NCBI GenBank assembly: GCA_037127815.1
Contig: JBAXXP010000002.1
Location: 1-41,489 of the forward strand
Source of the DNA: a bacterium
Lineage (GTDB): Bacteria; Patescibacteriota; Minisyncoccia; Phycocordibacterales; CAIZLB01
Direction: 5' to 3'
DNA length: 41,489 bases
The notes beneath the pieces were generated by a model. It searched no databases, was not told the origin of the DNA, and saw only the letters and a list, made by a program, of their open reading frames with translations. The first letter of the stretch is position 1, and each line of letters starts with the position of its first letter. Positions 23,907-33,308 of this stretch are shown here, one piece after another. A program made the position numbers and the translations under genes.

Positions 23907-26876
23907 ATGAACAAAATATCAAGTTTCTGTAAGAGCAACAAACCCTTTGTTGCTATGGCTGTTGCCTTTGTCTTGCTCGGTTCAATCTTCAATAAAGATT
24001 TAAATAGAATTTCAAATCAAATGGGTTTGGTTCTAAGTATTGGTACCGATAGAGGAACCGTTGGATCCCTCACTTTGGCTTATGCATATCAACCATATCC
24101 ATCTCTCTCTGACTCTGGTTTCTATCTTGAAAACAAGGCTGGCACGGGTGGTTACAACTCTGCTATTGCTGGTATAAAGGGTTCGATGGACAGTATCTCA
24201 AAGGATATAAAGGATATGTTTGTGTATTATTACAAGAACGGCTGTGCAACCTCCACAACAACAGCTTGTTCTGACAAAACAACCTCCATATTAAATGCTC
24301 TATATACATACTCCACATACTCAACTGAATATAATAAATTATCGTACGAATCAACTCACGGAAGCACTCCTATAACAACGGACGTTGACTGGGCAGGAAT
24401 TGCCGGGTCATCTGTAATTGACATGCTTAAGATCACAACATCAACAAGTAGTGACGCTTTCCTTAATCAAATAGCTTCAAAGACATCGCAGAAAACAACA
24501 GCAGCAATCACTGCTGGCTCTTTTGCATACGTACCACCCACTTCAATTGAAGCATTAACTTCTCTAACTTCACTGCTCAAGGCTAAGTCTGCAATATTTA
24601 GTGTTGTAGCCGCAGTATCAACAACCCCCTGGGTTGCTAGAGGCCCCGCAAAAAACTGGGTTTCCATCACATCTTCCTCAGATGGAACAAAACTAGCTAC
24701 AGTTGTACAGGGTGGATACATTTATACCTCTACTGATAGTGGTACAACATGGACCGCCACCAATGCTACAGCCAACAGAAATTGGTCAGGTATTACATCC
24801 TCTGCTGATGGAACAAAACTTGTTGCGACAATGTATGGTGGTAAAATATACACTTCAACTGATAGTGGATTAACATGGACAGCAAGAGGTGTAGAAAATT
24901 CCTGGTCAGCTGTTACATCATCTTCTGACGGAACAAAATTAATTGCAACAGCAAACACGGGAAGAATATATAAATCTACAGACTCTGGAATAACATGGGT
25001 GGTGACTCGGGCAAATATGGCTAACTGGTATTCAGTTGCTTCCTCTGCTGATGGAACAAAATTAGCCGCTACAACAGATGGTGGTCAAATATACACTTCT
25101 ATAGACGGTGGAGTATCGTGGACTGCTCGTGCATCAAACAGAAAATGGAGGGGTATCACATCTGACTCAACTGGAACAAAACTAGCGGCTGTAGTTTCAT
25201 ATAGTGGCCAAATATACACGTCAACAGACAGTGGTGTATCGTGGACTGCTCGTGATTCTGCAAGAAGTTGGCAGTCTATTGCATCTTCTGCTGATGGAAC
25301 AAAATTAGCTGCAGTTGTAGTTGGTGGTCAAGTCTATACTTCTACAAACGGTGGTGTGTCTTGGACTGCAAATGATTCTGCAAGATTCTGGATATCAATT
25401 GCATCTGACTCAACTGGAACAAAACTGGTGGGGGCTGTATATGGTGGAAATATTTATACTCAACCTGCACCTACAGTTACTACAATCTCTCCATTAACCC
25501 CTACCACTCCTTATACATACGTTTTTGGTGTTAACGTAGGTGGAAGATCTGACTTTAATATTTATTCAAATTCTATAATACAAACAGCGACAACACTGCC
25601 ATCAAACTTTGTGGGACCTTTGCAGACAGGTACAACCGCTCCGGTTGATACCGTTGCTCTTTCTGCTGCCTTAGACAAAAAGTATACTGTTGCCCCAAGG
25701 TCTGTTGCCGAGGCTGATGCAAAGGCTACTCTTCTGAAAGCTGTATCAGCCAGCGTAGGAGGGGAAGCTATGATTTATGCAAATATGCAAGCGGCCCTGG
25801 AGAGTGACGAGAGACGAAATGCCTTGATTCCTGTTGATAATAGTAGTATAAAAGTCGGTATCTGTAGTTACACTCCAATTGACTATATATTTCATGAGCT
25901 TGATACAGGGAATATGACAGAGGAAGAACGCGCGTATGCAATTGCACCATACTATACCCCTAGTGGGTGTAATGGTGGGGTAGGTACAACTGATGATGGG
26001 CAGTTGGTTAATGAAGTACCTGCTGGAGCACCTGCTGGATATATTTTTGGTGGTTATGGTTTTTATGTTGAAACAAAGGTAGCTTGGTCTATGCAAAAAT
26101 ACCACACTACCCCTATAGTTTGCAGTGGTTCGTTACCAAACCTTCCATTACCTATGGATATAGGAAATTTTAATACACCCGCTTCTCCTTTAGACATAGT
26201 ACAAGAAAAACTTCAAATATTAGCAAAAAATAATTTACCTGACGGCGTAATTGGTATATCCAAGAAACCAGTTGGAGAGTCAGGGGTAATGGTTATCCAA
26301 TTCAATAATGGAAAAATCGTGACAGTTTGGAATGCTGGTGTGGATGGAAAGATTGGGCCACCTACTTATGAACAAGCAATTAAGTTTTCCGAAGAAATTG
26401 AGGCTAATACTAATTGGCTAGTTAAACCAAAAAAAGCATATCATTTTCATACCCATGATATTAATTCTATTTTTTCAGCTTTTGGGCAAGGTGGTATTAG
26501 CTCTGCATCATCTGGAGCCTTTCCTCCTTCACTCGCAGACTTTCAATTAAATGTTTATTATAGAAATCAGTTTGCTAACATGTCATTACCAGTTATAACC
26601 AGAGTTATATCCCCATCAGGTATAGGGTATGAATATTCTGTACCATACGGTAGCGACATCTTCAACAGAATTAGTAATTTAAGCGGTGAGCCTAACAACT
26701 TCACCTCGCCAGATCTATTTGAGATGAATCATGCATATACCATCGGTTTGCACTGTAGTACAATTGAGAATAAAAGGACTAAGTCAATCGTGCAAGACTA
26801 TTTGTCTGGTGAAGCCAACTCATTTTTTGTAGATCAAAAAATTGGGTTGAATATTAGCCGTTTTAAGGTCAGATAA
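23907..26876 (+). CDS. Secreted seven-blade beta-propeller protein with JAMM-like C-terminal motif
   Basis: A 989-aa protein from ATG 23907. The N-terminus is a signal peptide or membrane anchor (about 9-27, 'NKPFVAMAVAFVLLGSIF'). Residues 28-230 are Ser/Thr-rich. About residues 235-515 hold seven repeats of about 40 aa of the pattern W-x-S/G-I-x-S-S-x-D-G-T-K-L ... G-x-I-Y-T-S-T-D-S-G-x-T/S-W, the BNR/YCF48-type blade, enough for a closed seven-blade propeller. The rest is unlike the propeller; it contains 'YHFHTH' (H846, H848) followed by 'PPSLADF' (S875, D878), an HxH...SxxD arrangement like JAB/JAMM zinc peptidases, though with a longer gap than the classical motif. A processing protease or polymorphic-toxin-type C-terminus are both possible. 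Signal, propeller and gene reality are solid; the peptidase call is tentative. Confidence 0.75.
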   Translation: MNKISSFCKSNKPFVAMAVAFVLLGSIFNKDLNRISNQMGLVLSIGTDRGTVGSLTLAYAYQPYPSLSDSGFYLENKAGTGGYNSAIAGIKGSMDSISKDIKDMFVYYYKNGCATSTTTACSDKTTSILNALYTYSTYSTEYNKLSYESTHGSTPITTDVDWAGIAGSSVIDMLKITTSTSSDAFLNQIASKTSQKTTAAITAGSFAYVPPTSIEALTSLTSLLKAKSAIFSVVAAVSTTPWVARGPAKNWVSITSSSDGTKLATVVQGGYIYTSTDSGTTWTATNATANRNWSGITSSADGTKLVATMYGGKIYTSTDSGLTWTARGVENSWSAVTSSSDGTKLIATANTGRIYKSTDSGITWVVTRANMANWYSVASSADGTKLAATTDGGQIYTSIDGGVSWTARASNRKWRGITSDSTGTKLAAVVSYSGQIYTSTDSGVSWTARDSARSWQSIASSADGTKLAAVVVGGQVYTSTNGGVSWTANDSARFWISIASDSTGTKLVGAVYGGNIYTQPAPTVTTISPLTPTTPYTYVFGVNVGGRSDFNIYSNSIIQTATTLPSNFVGPLQTGTTAPVDTVALSAALDKKYTVAPRSVAEADAKATLLKAVSASVGGEAMIYANMQAALESDERRNALIPVDNSSIKVGICSYTPIDYIFHELDTGNMTEEERAYAIAPYYTPSGCNGGVGTTDDGQLVNEVPAGAPAGYIFGGYGFYVETKVAWSMQKYHTTPIVCSGSLPNLPLPMDIGNFNTPASPLDIVQEKLQILAKNNLPDGVIGISKKPVGESGVMVIQFNNGKIVTVWNAGVDGKIGPPTYEQAIKFSEEIEANTNWLVKPKKAYHFHTHDINSIFSAFGQGGISSASSGAFPPSLADFQLNVYYRNQFANMSLPVITRVISPSGIGYEYSVPYGSDIFNRISNLSGEPNNFTSPDLFEMNHAYTIGLHCSTIENKRTKSIVQDYLSGEANSFFVDQKIGLNISRFKVR

Positions 26877-26958
26877 ATTTATTTGCCTATTGGGTAGGTT
26901 ATTAAATATGTGATATATAAAACTAATGAGTAATATGTACCTAAACTTTATTATAAGG

Positions 26959-26964
26959 TATAAT
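26959..26964 (+). promoter_or_regulatory. -10 of the membrane protein/mltG/mnmA operon
   Basis: TATAAT ends ten bases before the ATG at 26975, giving a leader of only about three bases. No convincing -35 is visible. It is the most likely promoter of the five-gene block to 33222. Confidence 0.55.
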
Positions 26965-26974
26965 ATATTTAAGT

Positions 26975-28225
26975 ATGCAGACGCAATTAACAGCTGAGAT
27001 ATTTGTCTTATTTTTTCTTAAAATCGTAATTGGTTTTGTTGTTGTTTTGTTTGTAATGGGCTTGGGTAAGAGATTCCTAGCTCTTCTTAGAAAGAAAGCT
27101 AGAGCCGAGTTTTTTGCAAAACAAAAGTATATTTTGCTTGAAATTACACCACCTAAAGATTTACAAAAGACACCTCAAGCTATGGAACTTTTCCTTGGTT
27201 CTTTATACCAGACCGGAGGGGACGTAACAAAATTCTTTTCAAAGCACACCAATGGTTCAGTCAGACCTTGGTTTTCACTTGAGATTATATCAATTGGGGG
27301 TCATGTTAGATTCTTTATTTGGTCTCGTGCCAATTTCTTGGATATGATTGAGACACAATTATATTCTCAGTATCCTGATATTGAAATAATCGATAAAACA
27401 GGTAATGATTACTCTACGGATGTAAAATGGGACCCTTCAAATTATCAATATTGGGGATGTAACTTTGTGAAAACTGCAGCCTCACATTTACCTATAAAAA
27501 CATATGTATCTCATGGAATGGTGGGAGGAGCAAAAGAAGAATCAAAAGTTGACCCAATAACTCCTGTAATTGAATTACTTGGATCATTGAAGAAAGATGA
27601 ACAAATATGGTTTCAAATTTTAATCAGAGCTCACACTAAAGAAACAATAAAGGCTGGAACAAGATCTGAAATGGTTGATTGGAAGTATGCAGCAGGGATT
27701 GATTTAAATAAGAGAATGAAGCGTGATGTTAAAATTGATAAGGATAAACCAATTAACCCAGCATTGCTTCAATTAACAAAAGCGGAAAAAGAAGCTGCTG
27801 AGGCAATAGAAAATAGTATTTCTAAATTGCCATTTGATTGTGGAATCAGAGCGTTTTATTTAGCCAAGAATGATGTATTCAGACCATCCATGATTGCTGG
27901 AATTAACGGATCATTCAGACAATATGGTTCTCCTAATTTAAACGGCTTTAAAACAGTTGGCGCTCCGTCTCCCGCAAAGTTTAAATTCATGGACAAGACT
28001 GGTGCAAAGCTTTTATCTCAAAAGCAAAGAATTTTTGGCGAATATCAACACAGATCATTCTTTATTCCAGAGTACATTCCGTACGGAGCAAAACAAAAAG
28101 CGTTTGTTATGACAACAGAAGAGCTTGCTACAATTTTTCACCTTCCTGGAAGTGTTGTTAGAACTCCAACAATGGCTCGTGTTCAAGCAAAGAAAGTTGA
28201 ACCACCAGCAAACTTACCAATTTAA
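26975..28225 (+). CDS. Conserved CPR-type membrane protein of unknown function
   Basis: A 416-aa protein with one N-terminal membrane helix (about residues 8-30, 'LFFLKIVIGFVVVLFVMG') and a large soluble remainder. The segment 'KYILLEITPPKD', 'GSVRPWFSLEIISIGGHVRF' and 'IETQLYSQYPDIEI' recalls a family I associate with CPR genomes, sometimes near type IV secretion or conjugation ATPases; none of those is seen here. No catalytic motif is recognised. It begins an apparent operon: the mltG paralogue follows 23 bases after its stop. Function unknown; a role at the cell envelope is inferred from topology and neighbours. Confidence 0.65.
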   Translation: MQTQLTAEIFVLFFLKIVIGFVVVLFVMGLGKRFLALLRKKARAEFFAKQKYILLEITPPKDLQKTPQAMELFLGSLYQTGGDVTKFFSKHTNGSVRPWFSLEIISIGGHVRFFIWSRANFLDMIETQLYSQYPDIEIIDKTGNDYSTDVKWDPSNYQYWGCNFVKTAASHLPIKTYVSHGMVGGAKEESKVDPITPVIELLGSLKKDEQIWFQILIRAHTKETIKAGTRSEMVDWKYAAGIDLNKRMKRDVKIDKDKPINPALLQLTKAEKEAAEAIENSISKLPFDCGIRAFYLAKNDVFRPSMIAGINGSFRQYGSPNLNGFKTVGAPSPAKFKFMDKTGAKLLSQKQRIFGEYQHRSFFIPEYIPYGAKQKAFVMTTEELATIFHLPGSVVRTPTMARVQAKKVEPPANLPI

Positions 28226-28248
28226 TAAGATTTATTATATAAATATAA

Positions 28249-29289
28249 ATGAACGAATCTGAAATAAAAACAGAAAAAAAATCTATAGATAATGAGATTG
28301 ATTCATCGGGCCATATATCACCTAAGGTTTTTGCTTGGAGACTATTTAGATTGTTCTCTTTACCCATCGTTGCGCTACTTTTGATTGTTGTTTATTTCGT
28401 ATCAGCTCCAATGGTTCTATTTGAAAAACCAGTGATGATTGAAATTATTTCTGGGGACACCATGAAGACTATATCAACAGAACTTAAGGACGCTCAAATC
28501 ATAAGATCTGCAGACCTACTTAGGCTTATGATAACCATTTACGGAGGACAAAATAAAATAAAGGCGGGGGTTTATGAATTTGATAGTCCATCGAACATTT
28601 TTAATATTGCTTACAGATTATCACATCAAGATTATGGTTATATCCCAATTAAACTAACTTTCCCTGAAGGTATTAATTCTAGAGATGTACTTAGTATTAT
28701 TAATTCTAAATTTCCGAACCTTGTAAATAGCACGAGCTCTGAAAATGACAAATTATTGATAACTTCAAAAGAAGGATATCTATTTCCGGATACATATTTC
28801 TTTCCACCAAATGCAGACATAAAAATGATTGTAGATAGAATGTTGGCTGAGTATAAAAGAAAAATTGAAAAGTACAGTTTGGATATTTCAAAAAGTGGTC
28901 ATACAGAATCAGAAATAATAATAATGGCATCAATTCTTGAAGAGGAAGTTAGAACAGCTGAAGATAGGAAAATAGTTGCTGATTTATTATGGAGAAGAAT
29001 TACAAATGGAATGCCACTTCAGGTGGATAGTAGTATTGGTTACATCAATGGAAAAAAATCTTCAGATTTAACTCTTAATGATTTAGCAATGAACTCCGCA
29101 TACAACACTTACAAAAATAAAGGCTTGCCACCTACTCCAATTTCAAATCCAGGAATCGATGCGATCGAGGCTGCTATTTCTCCAATAAAGAACGATTACA
29201 TTTTCTTCCTAACAGGAAATGATGGTAAAACATATTTTTCTAAAACTTACGCTGAACACTTGAAATTTAAGAGATTATATATAAGATAA
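28249..29289 (+). CDS. mltG: Endolytic murein transglycosylase MltG (paralogue 2)
   Basis: A full-length (346 aa) MltG. Cytoplasmic tail 1-35, membrane helix about 36-57 ('LPIVALLLIVVYFVSAPMVL'), LysM-like part about 62-125 ('ISGDTMKTISTELKDAQII'), and the catalytic domain with 'EGYLFPDTYFF' (about 175-185), 'ASILEEEVRT' with the catalytic glutamate at about E233, and 'NTYKNKGLPPTPISNPG'. It terminates glycan-strand synthesis at the membrane. It is the canonical copy compared with the shorter divergent one at 121-1011. Genes on both sides are within 25 bases, so it is operonic, just ahead of mnmA. Confidence 0.94.
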   Translation: MNESEIKTEKKSIDNEIDSSGHISPKVFAWRLFRLFSLPIVALLLIVVYFVSAPMVLFEKPVMIEIISGDTMKTISTELKDAQIIRSADLLRLMITIYGGQNKIKAGVYEFDSPSNIFNIAYRLSHQDYGYIPIKLTFPEGINSRDVLSIINSKFPNLVNSTSSENDKLLITSKEGYLFPDTYFFPPNADIKMIVDRMLAEYKRKIEKYSLDISKSGHTESEIIIMASILEEEVRTAEDRKIVADLLWRRITNGMPLQVDSSIGYINGKKSSDLTLNDLAMNSAYNTYKNKGLPPTPISNPGIDAIEAAISPIKNDYIFFLTGNDGKTYFSKTYAEHLKFKRLYIR

Positions 29290-29293
29290 CAGC

Positions 29294-30517
29294 ATGAATA
29301 TCTCATGGGGCTCTAAAGGAGTTAAAACTTTAAAAACAGGTAAAAAAAAGGTCTTTGTAGGCCTTTCTGGAGGTGTAGACTCTGGTGTTTCTGCATACCT
29401 TCTAAAAGATGCTGGTTATGACGTCACAGGTGTCTTTATAAAGGTATGGCAACCTGAAAATGGTGATTGTACATGGAAGGAGGATAGAAGAGATGCTATG
29501 AGGGTTGCAGCCCATTTAGGTATTAAGTTTATGACACTTGATCTTAAAAATGAGTACAAGAGAGGTGTTGTTGATTATATGATCGATGAATACGCAAAAG
29601 GCAGAACTCCAAACCCTGATGTGATGTGCAATAGAGAAGTGAAATTTGGAGCCTTCATGAATTGGGCACTTGATAATGGAGCTGATTATGTTGCAACAGG
29701 TCATTATGCTCAAACTGAAAATGGAGAAATGTTTGAAGGAAGAGATCCTGAAAAAGATCAATCATATTTTTTGTGGACTTTGTCTGAGGCTCAACTGGAT
29801 AAAATATTATTCCCAATTGGTCATTTAAAAAAGAGTGAAGTACGAGTGTTGGCAGAGAAAAGCAAACTACCTGTTGCTAACAAAAAAGACAGTCAAGGTG
29901 TTTGCTTCATCGGGCATATCGATATGAAGGATTTTATTAGAGAAAATATTTTGGCTGATATCTCGACGTCTACTTTTTCTAATGAAGAGCCTGTAACAAG
30001 GCTTAAGGTTTTAAAAGGGCTTTCTGATGGCGATGTTCTAGATATACAAGGAAACATTATTGGAAAACACAATGGATCACTTCTTTATACAATTGGTGAG
30101 AGGCATGGCTTAGTCTTGAATAATCATTCTGCAAATTCTCCTAAATATTATGTTATAGAAAAAGATGTTGAAAAAAATACAATAACTGTCGCAGAAAAGG
30201 AACAAATTAAAAATGAAGGTGCTGGCACGGTAGATAGACTAGTTTTCGATGATGTACATTTCATCTCAGGAAATTACAAAGAGATGCTTATAGAACATCC
30301 TATTCAATGTCTTGCTAGATCAAGATACAGGCAAAAGAAAGAAGAATGTGTATTGACTCATGTTGTAGATAAAGTTAGTGGTGATGATAAATATGAGGTA
30401 TCTTTCAAAAATCCTCAAGAAAATATTACACCAGGACAATCTCTTGTTTTGTATTTTACAGAAAATAAAGATAGTAGTAGGATTGGCGTGAAGACATTAG
30501 GTGGTGTTATAATATAA
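29294..30517 (+). CDS. mnmA: tRNA-specific 2-thiouridylase MnmA
   Basis: ATP-dependent enzyme that thiolates U34 of Lys, Glu and Gln tRNAs, taking sulfur from a relay. The 407-aa protein has the PP-loop 'GLSGGVDSGVSAYLLKDAGY', the catalytic-cysteine motif 'DVMCNREVKFG', the tRNA-recognition signature 'ATGHYAQ', and the second active cysteine in 'SQGVCFIGHIDMKDF'; it ends with the beta-barrel domain ('ITPGQSLVLYF'). The N-terminus is about 15 residues longer than usual, but no later in-frame ATG precedes the PP-loop. Four bases separate it from mltG and five from the next gene. No Shine-Dalgarno is present. Confidence 0.96.
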   Translation: MNISWGSKGVKTLKTGKKKVFVGLSGGVDSGVSAYLLKDAGYDVTGVFIKVWQPENGDCTWKEDRRDAMRVAAHLGIKFMTLDLKNEYKRGVVDYMIDEYAKGRTPNPDVMCNREVKFGAFMNWALDNGADYVATGHYAQTENGEMFEGRDPEKDQSYFLWTLSEAQLDKILFPIGHLKKSEVRVLAEKSKLPVANKKDSQGVCFIGHIDMKDFIRENILADISTSTFSNEEPVTRLKVLKGLSDGDVLDIQGNIIGKHNGSLLYTIGERHGLVLNNHSANSPKYYVIEKDVEKNTITVAEKEQIKNEGAGTVDRLVFDDVHFISGNYKEMLIEHPIQCLARSRYRQKKEECVLTHVVDKVSGDDKYEVSFKNPQENITPGQSLVLYFTENKDSSRIGVKTLGGVII

Positions 30518-30522
30518 TAAAT

Positions 30523-31422
30523 ATGAATCCAATTTTAATTAAAAAATCAGATGGAACAAGAGAGGAATTTGATGTATTGAAACTGCAGGAGTCACTTATT
30601 AAGTCAGGCGCACCCATAACTGTGGCTGATAAAATAATCAGAACTATTACAGAGGAACTAAAGATTAAATCTGAAAAGAAAGGTAGGGGGCCAGTTTGTG
30701 ATATCACAGAGATATACAAGCAAGCATTTTTGATGCTAAAGAAAATGTCTGTTTCTGCAGCCGCTAGATATTCACTAAGAAGATCATTAATGGAAATTGG
30801 CCCATCTGGATTTCCGTTTGAAGAGTTTGTTGCAGAAGTATTTAAGGCCCAAGGATATAGAACTTTAACGGATCAAATTGTTCTTGGTAAATGTGTTCCT
30901 CATGAAGTTGATGTTGTGGCATGGAACGACAAGAAACTAATCATGGCTGAAGTTAAATATCATAATGAGCTAGCTGGAAAAACAGATTTAAAAGTGGCGC
31001 TTTACGTCAAAGCAAGATTTGATGATTTGTCTAAAAATAAGTACCAATATACTGAAGATACACCAGCAAGAAAATTGGATGAAGGATGGCTCGTCACAAA
31101 TACAAAATTCACAGAAACCGCAATAGTTTACGCTACGTGCAGTAATTTAAATATGTTAAGTTGGAATTACCCAAGGGAAAGAAATTTGTTAGATCTTATA
31201 GAGGAATATAAATTACATCCAGTAACTTGTTTGACGTCGCTAACTACATCGGATAAGAAATTCTTGATTGGTAGAAAAATAATATTGTGTAGCGATTTAT
31301 ACAATAATAAAAAAGCGATGAAAGAATTGGGAATGTCCGAAGCTAAAATATTTAAAGCTTACTCTGAAATGGGCGCTGTCTTTGAGGAATTAGATAGAGC
31401 TAAAGAAGCATTGAAATCATAA
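30523..31422 (+). CDS. ATP-cone domain fused to Mrr-like PD-(D/E)xK nuclease
   Basis: A 299-aa soluble protein. Residues about 4-88 form an ATP-cone ('IKKSDGTREEFDVLKLQESL', 'ADKIIRTITEEL', later 'ARYSLRRSLMEIG'), the nucleotide-sensing module of ribonucleotide reductase and NrdR. Residues about 95-210 resemble Mrr-type endonucleases: 'GFPFEEFVAEVFKAQGY', then 'HEVDVVAW' with D130 and 'MAEVKYH' with E143 and K145, a complete D-ExK active site. The C-terminal third is helical. This could be a nuclease gated by ATP/dATP, for defence or DNA quality control; no methyltransferase neighbour exists, so a classical type IV or restriction-modification role is not supported by context. It is packed between mnmA (5 bases) and pepF (3 bases). 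Confidence 0.8.
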   Translation: MNPILIKKSDGTREEFDVLKLQESLIKSGAPITVADKIIRTITEELKIKSEKKGRGPVCDITEIYKQAFLMLKKMSVSAAARYSLRRSLMEIGPSGFPFEEFVAEVFKAQGYRTLTDQIVLGKCVPHEVDVVAWNDKKLIMAEVKYHNELAGKTDLKVALYVKARFDDLSKNKYQYTEDTPARKLDEGWLVTNTKFTETAIVYATCSNLNMLSWNYPRERNLLDLIEEYKLHPVTCLTSLTTSDKKFLIGRKIILCSDLYNNKKAMKELGMSEAKIFKAYSEMGAVFEELDRAKEALKS

Positions 31423-31425
31423 TCT

Positions 31426-33222
31426 ATGAATAAAACAAATAACTTTAAAATGAATTGGGATTTTTCTGCTTTATACAAGTCGGATACTGATCCAAAGCTC
31501 GAAGTGGATATATCGTTAATGGAAAATAAGTTTAATGTTTTTTCAAAAAAATACTCAAATAAGAAATTTCTAAACTCAACTAAGTCTATTCTTGCATCAC
31601 TTAAAGATTGGGAGAAGTTGCAAAATGAAGCCGGCTTTGCAAAACCTGTTTGGTATTTGGAAAGACTTAATGACACAGACTCGGAAAACGTAAAAAGAAA
31701 AGCAAGGTCAGATCTTTTCATGGCAAGAGTTAGAAAAGCTGGGAATGAGGTGATTTTCTATACTCTATCGTTGTCTAAAATAGACGCAAAAACTCAAAAA
31801 CTAATTTTGGCTGATAAAGCATTCGCTCCATATAAATATTATCTTAAAAAACTTTTTGAATCTGGAAAACATTTGCTTACTGAAGCTGAGGAAAAAATAA
31901 TCAACCTTAAAAACCAGGTTACATATGACATGTGGGTTGATGCGCAGTCAAATCTATTAAGTAAACAGACTGTTAGCTTTAAAGGAAAAGATATTCCAGT
32001 TTCAGAAGCCATGATGATGAGGTCTCAATTGGGTTATGATGAAAGACACGAGCTTCATAATAAAATTATTCCAACTCTAAAGGGAATAAGTCATATGGCT
32101 GAGGCAGAGCTTGTTGCAATTTATACGGATAAGAAAATTGATGATGAATTAAGAGGCTATAAAAATGCATACCAGGCTACAGTTGAAGATTATGAAAATG
32201 ACTTAGATACGGTAGAGAATCTAGTTAAAGTTATTAATTCTAATATGGGGATTTCACATAAATTCTTTAAAGCTAGAGCGAGTCTTTTAGGTCTTAAAAA
32301 ATTAGGTTCCGCTGATTTATATGCACCAATCGTAAAGAGTGAATCAAAAAAACTATCTACAGAAGAGATACTGAATAAGACAATAGAGGGTTTTGAAAAA
32401 ATTAAACCAGTATATGCAGATTACGTTAGGAACTATGCAAAAAATGGGCAAATAGATTTTCTTCCAAGAAAAGGTAAAAGAGGTGGGGCATATTGCGCAA
32501 GTGGAAATTTGGTTCCAACCGCAGTGATGATGAACGTCACAGGAAGTATTGATGACATATGTACACTTTCTCATGAAATGGGCCATGCAATACACGCAGA
32601 GCTCTCAAAAAGCCAGTCTATCTTTTACTCTGGTCATACTATTTCTGTTGCGGAGGTTGCAAGTACTTTTTTTGAACAATTGGTAATTGACGATTTAATT
32701 GAAAATGCAGAAAATGATCAAGAAAAACTTAGATTATTGGATGAGAAGATGAAAGGTGATATTGGTACGATATTTAGACAGATATCATATTTCAATTATG
32801 AATTAAAACTTCATAATAAAATAAGAACAGAGGGTGGTGCGTCAAAAGAAGAAATGGCAGCTATGTTTCTAAGGGAATCAAGAAACTTTGTAGGACCAGT
32901 TCTTGCCCCCCATGAGGACGATGGATATTCTTTTATATACCTTTCGCATTTGAGATATTTCTTCTATGTATATAGTTACGCATTGGGGCAAATTATTAGT
33001 AGATCACTATGTGCAAAATATAAGGTAGATAATTCCTTTATTGAAAAAGTTGAGGACTTCCTAAGAGCAGGACAATCAATGTCACCTAGAGATATTTTTC
33101 TAAAAACAGGAATAGACATTGCAGACCCAAAGTTCATTCAAACAGGACTTGATGCAATAGCTGAGGACGTTAAGAAATATGAGGAGATTATTAAGAAGAT
33201 AAATAAGACAAGGAAGAAGTAG
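31426..33222 (+). CDS. pepF: Oligoendopeptidase F (M3 zinc metallopeptidase)
   Basis: A 598-aa cytosolic M3B-family peptidase, of normal family length, which degrades short peptides. The zinc site is 'SHEMGHAIHAELSKS' (HExxH) with the third ligand expected in the downstream 'SVAEVASTFFEQ' segment. The N-terminal 'NWDFSALY' is typical of PepF, as are 'YLSHLRYFFYVYSYALGQI' and 'FLRAGQSMSPRDIF'. Last gene of the 26975-33222 operon, three bases after the nuclease fusion. A CPR cell that imports peptides would use it for amino-acid salvage; that is inference. Confidence 0.95.
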   Translation: MNKTNNFKMNWDFSALYKSDTDPKLEVDISLMENKFNVFSKKYSNKKFLNSTKSILASLKDWEKLQNEAGFAKPVWYLERLNDTDSENVKRKARSDLFMARVRKAGNEVIFYTLSLSKIDAKTQKLILADKAFAPYKYYLKKLFESGKHLLTEAEEKIINLKNQVTYDMWVDAQSNLLSKQTVSFKGKDIPVSEAMMMRSQLGYDERHELHNKIIPTLKGISHMAEAELVAIYTDKKIDDELRGYKNAYQATVEDYENDLDTVENLVKVINSNMGISHKFFKARASLLGLKKLGSADLYAPIVKSESKKLSTEEILNKTIEGFEKIKPVYADYVRNYAKNGQIDFLPRKGKRGGAYCASGNLVPTAVMMNVTGSIDDICTLSHEMGHAIHAELSKSQSIFYSGHTISVAEVASTFFEQLVIDDLIENAENDQEKLRLLDEKMKGDIGTIFRQISYFNYELKLHNKIRTEGGASKEEMAAMFLRESRNFVGPVLAPHEDDGYSFIYLSHLRYFFYVYSYALGQIISRSLCAKYKVDNSFIEKVEDFLRAGQSMSPRDIFLKTGIDIADPKFIQTGLDAIAEDVKKYEEIIKKINKTRKK

Positions 33223-33272
33223 GTAGGGTAAAATGGATGCATTATGTGTTCACTAGATGCGGTTCCTGTCAT

Positions 33273-33301
33273 TTTGCCGACAACCCAAATTATGCTATAT
33301 T
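33273..33301 (+). promoter_or_regulatory. alaS promoter, leaderless
   Basis: TTTGCC (33273-33278) and the extended -10 TGC-TATATT (33293-33301) are 17 bases apart. The -10 ends seven bases before ATG 33309, so the mRNA should begin at the start codon. This rules against the in-frame upstream ATG at 33237, which precedes the promoter. Confidence 0.7.
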
Positions 33302-33308
33302 GAATGTC

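Noticed and set aside
24600-25460. Repeated DNA in the propeller gene considered as a CRISPR-like or mobile repeat
   Set aside because: The repeats are in frame, imperfect and encode W-x-S-I...G-x-I-Y-T-S beta-propeller blades.
26882-26900. Possible terminator after the propeller gene (CCTA, loop, TAGG)
   Set aside because: Only a 4-bp stem without a T tract.
33237-33308. N-terminal extension of AlaRS from the upstream ATG
   Set aside because: The extra residues are not AlaRS-like, and the alaS promoter lies within this stretch, so the transcript would not contain that ATG.
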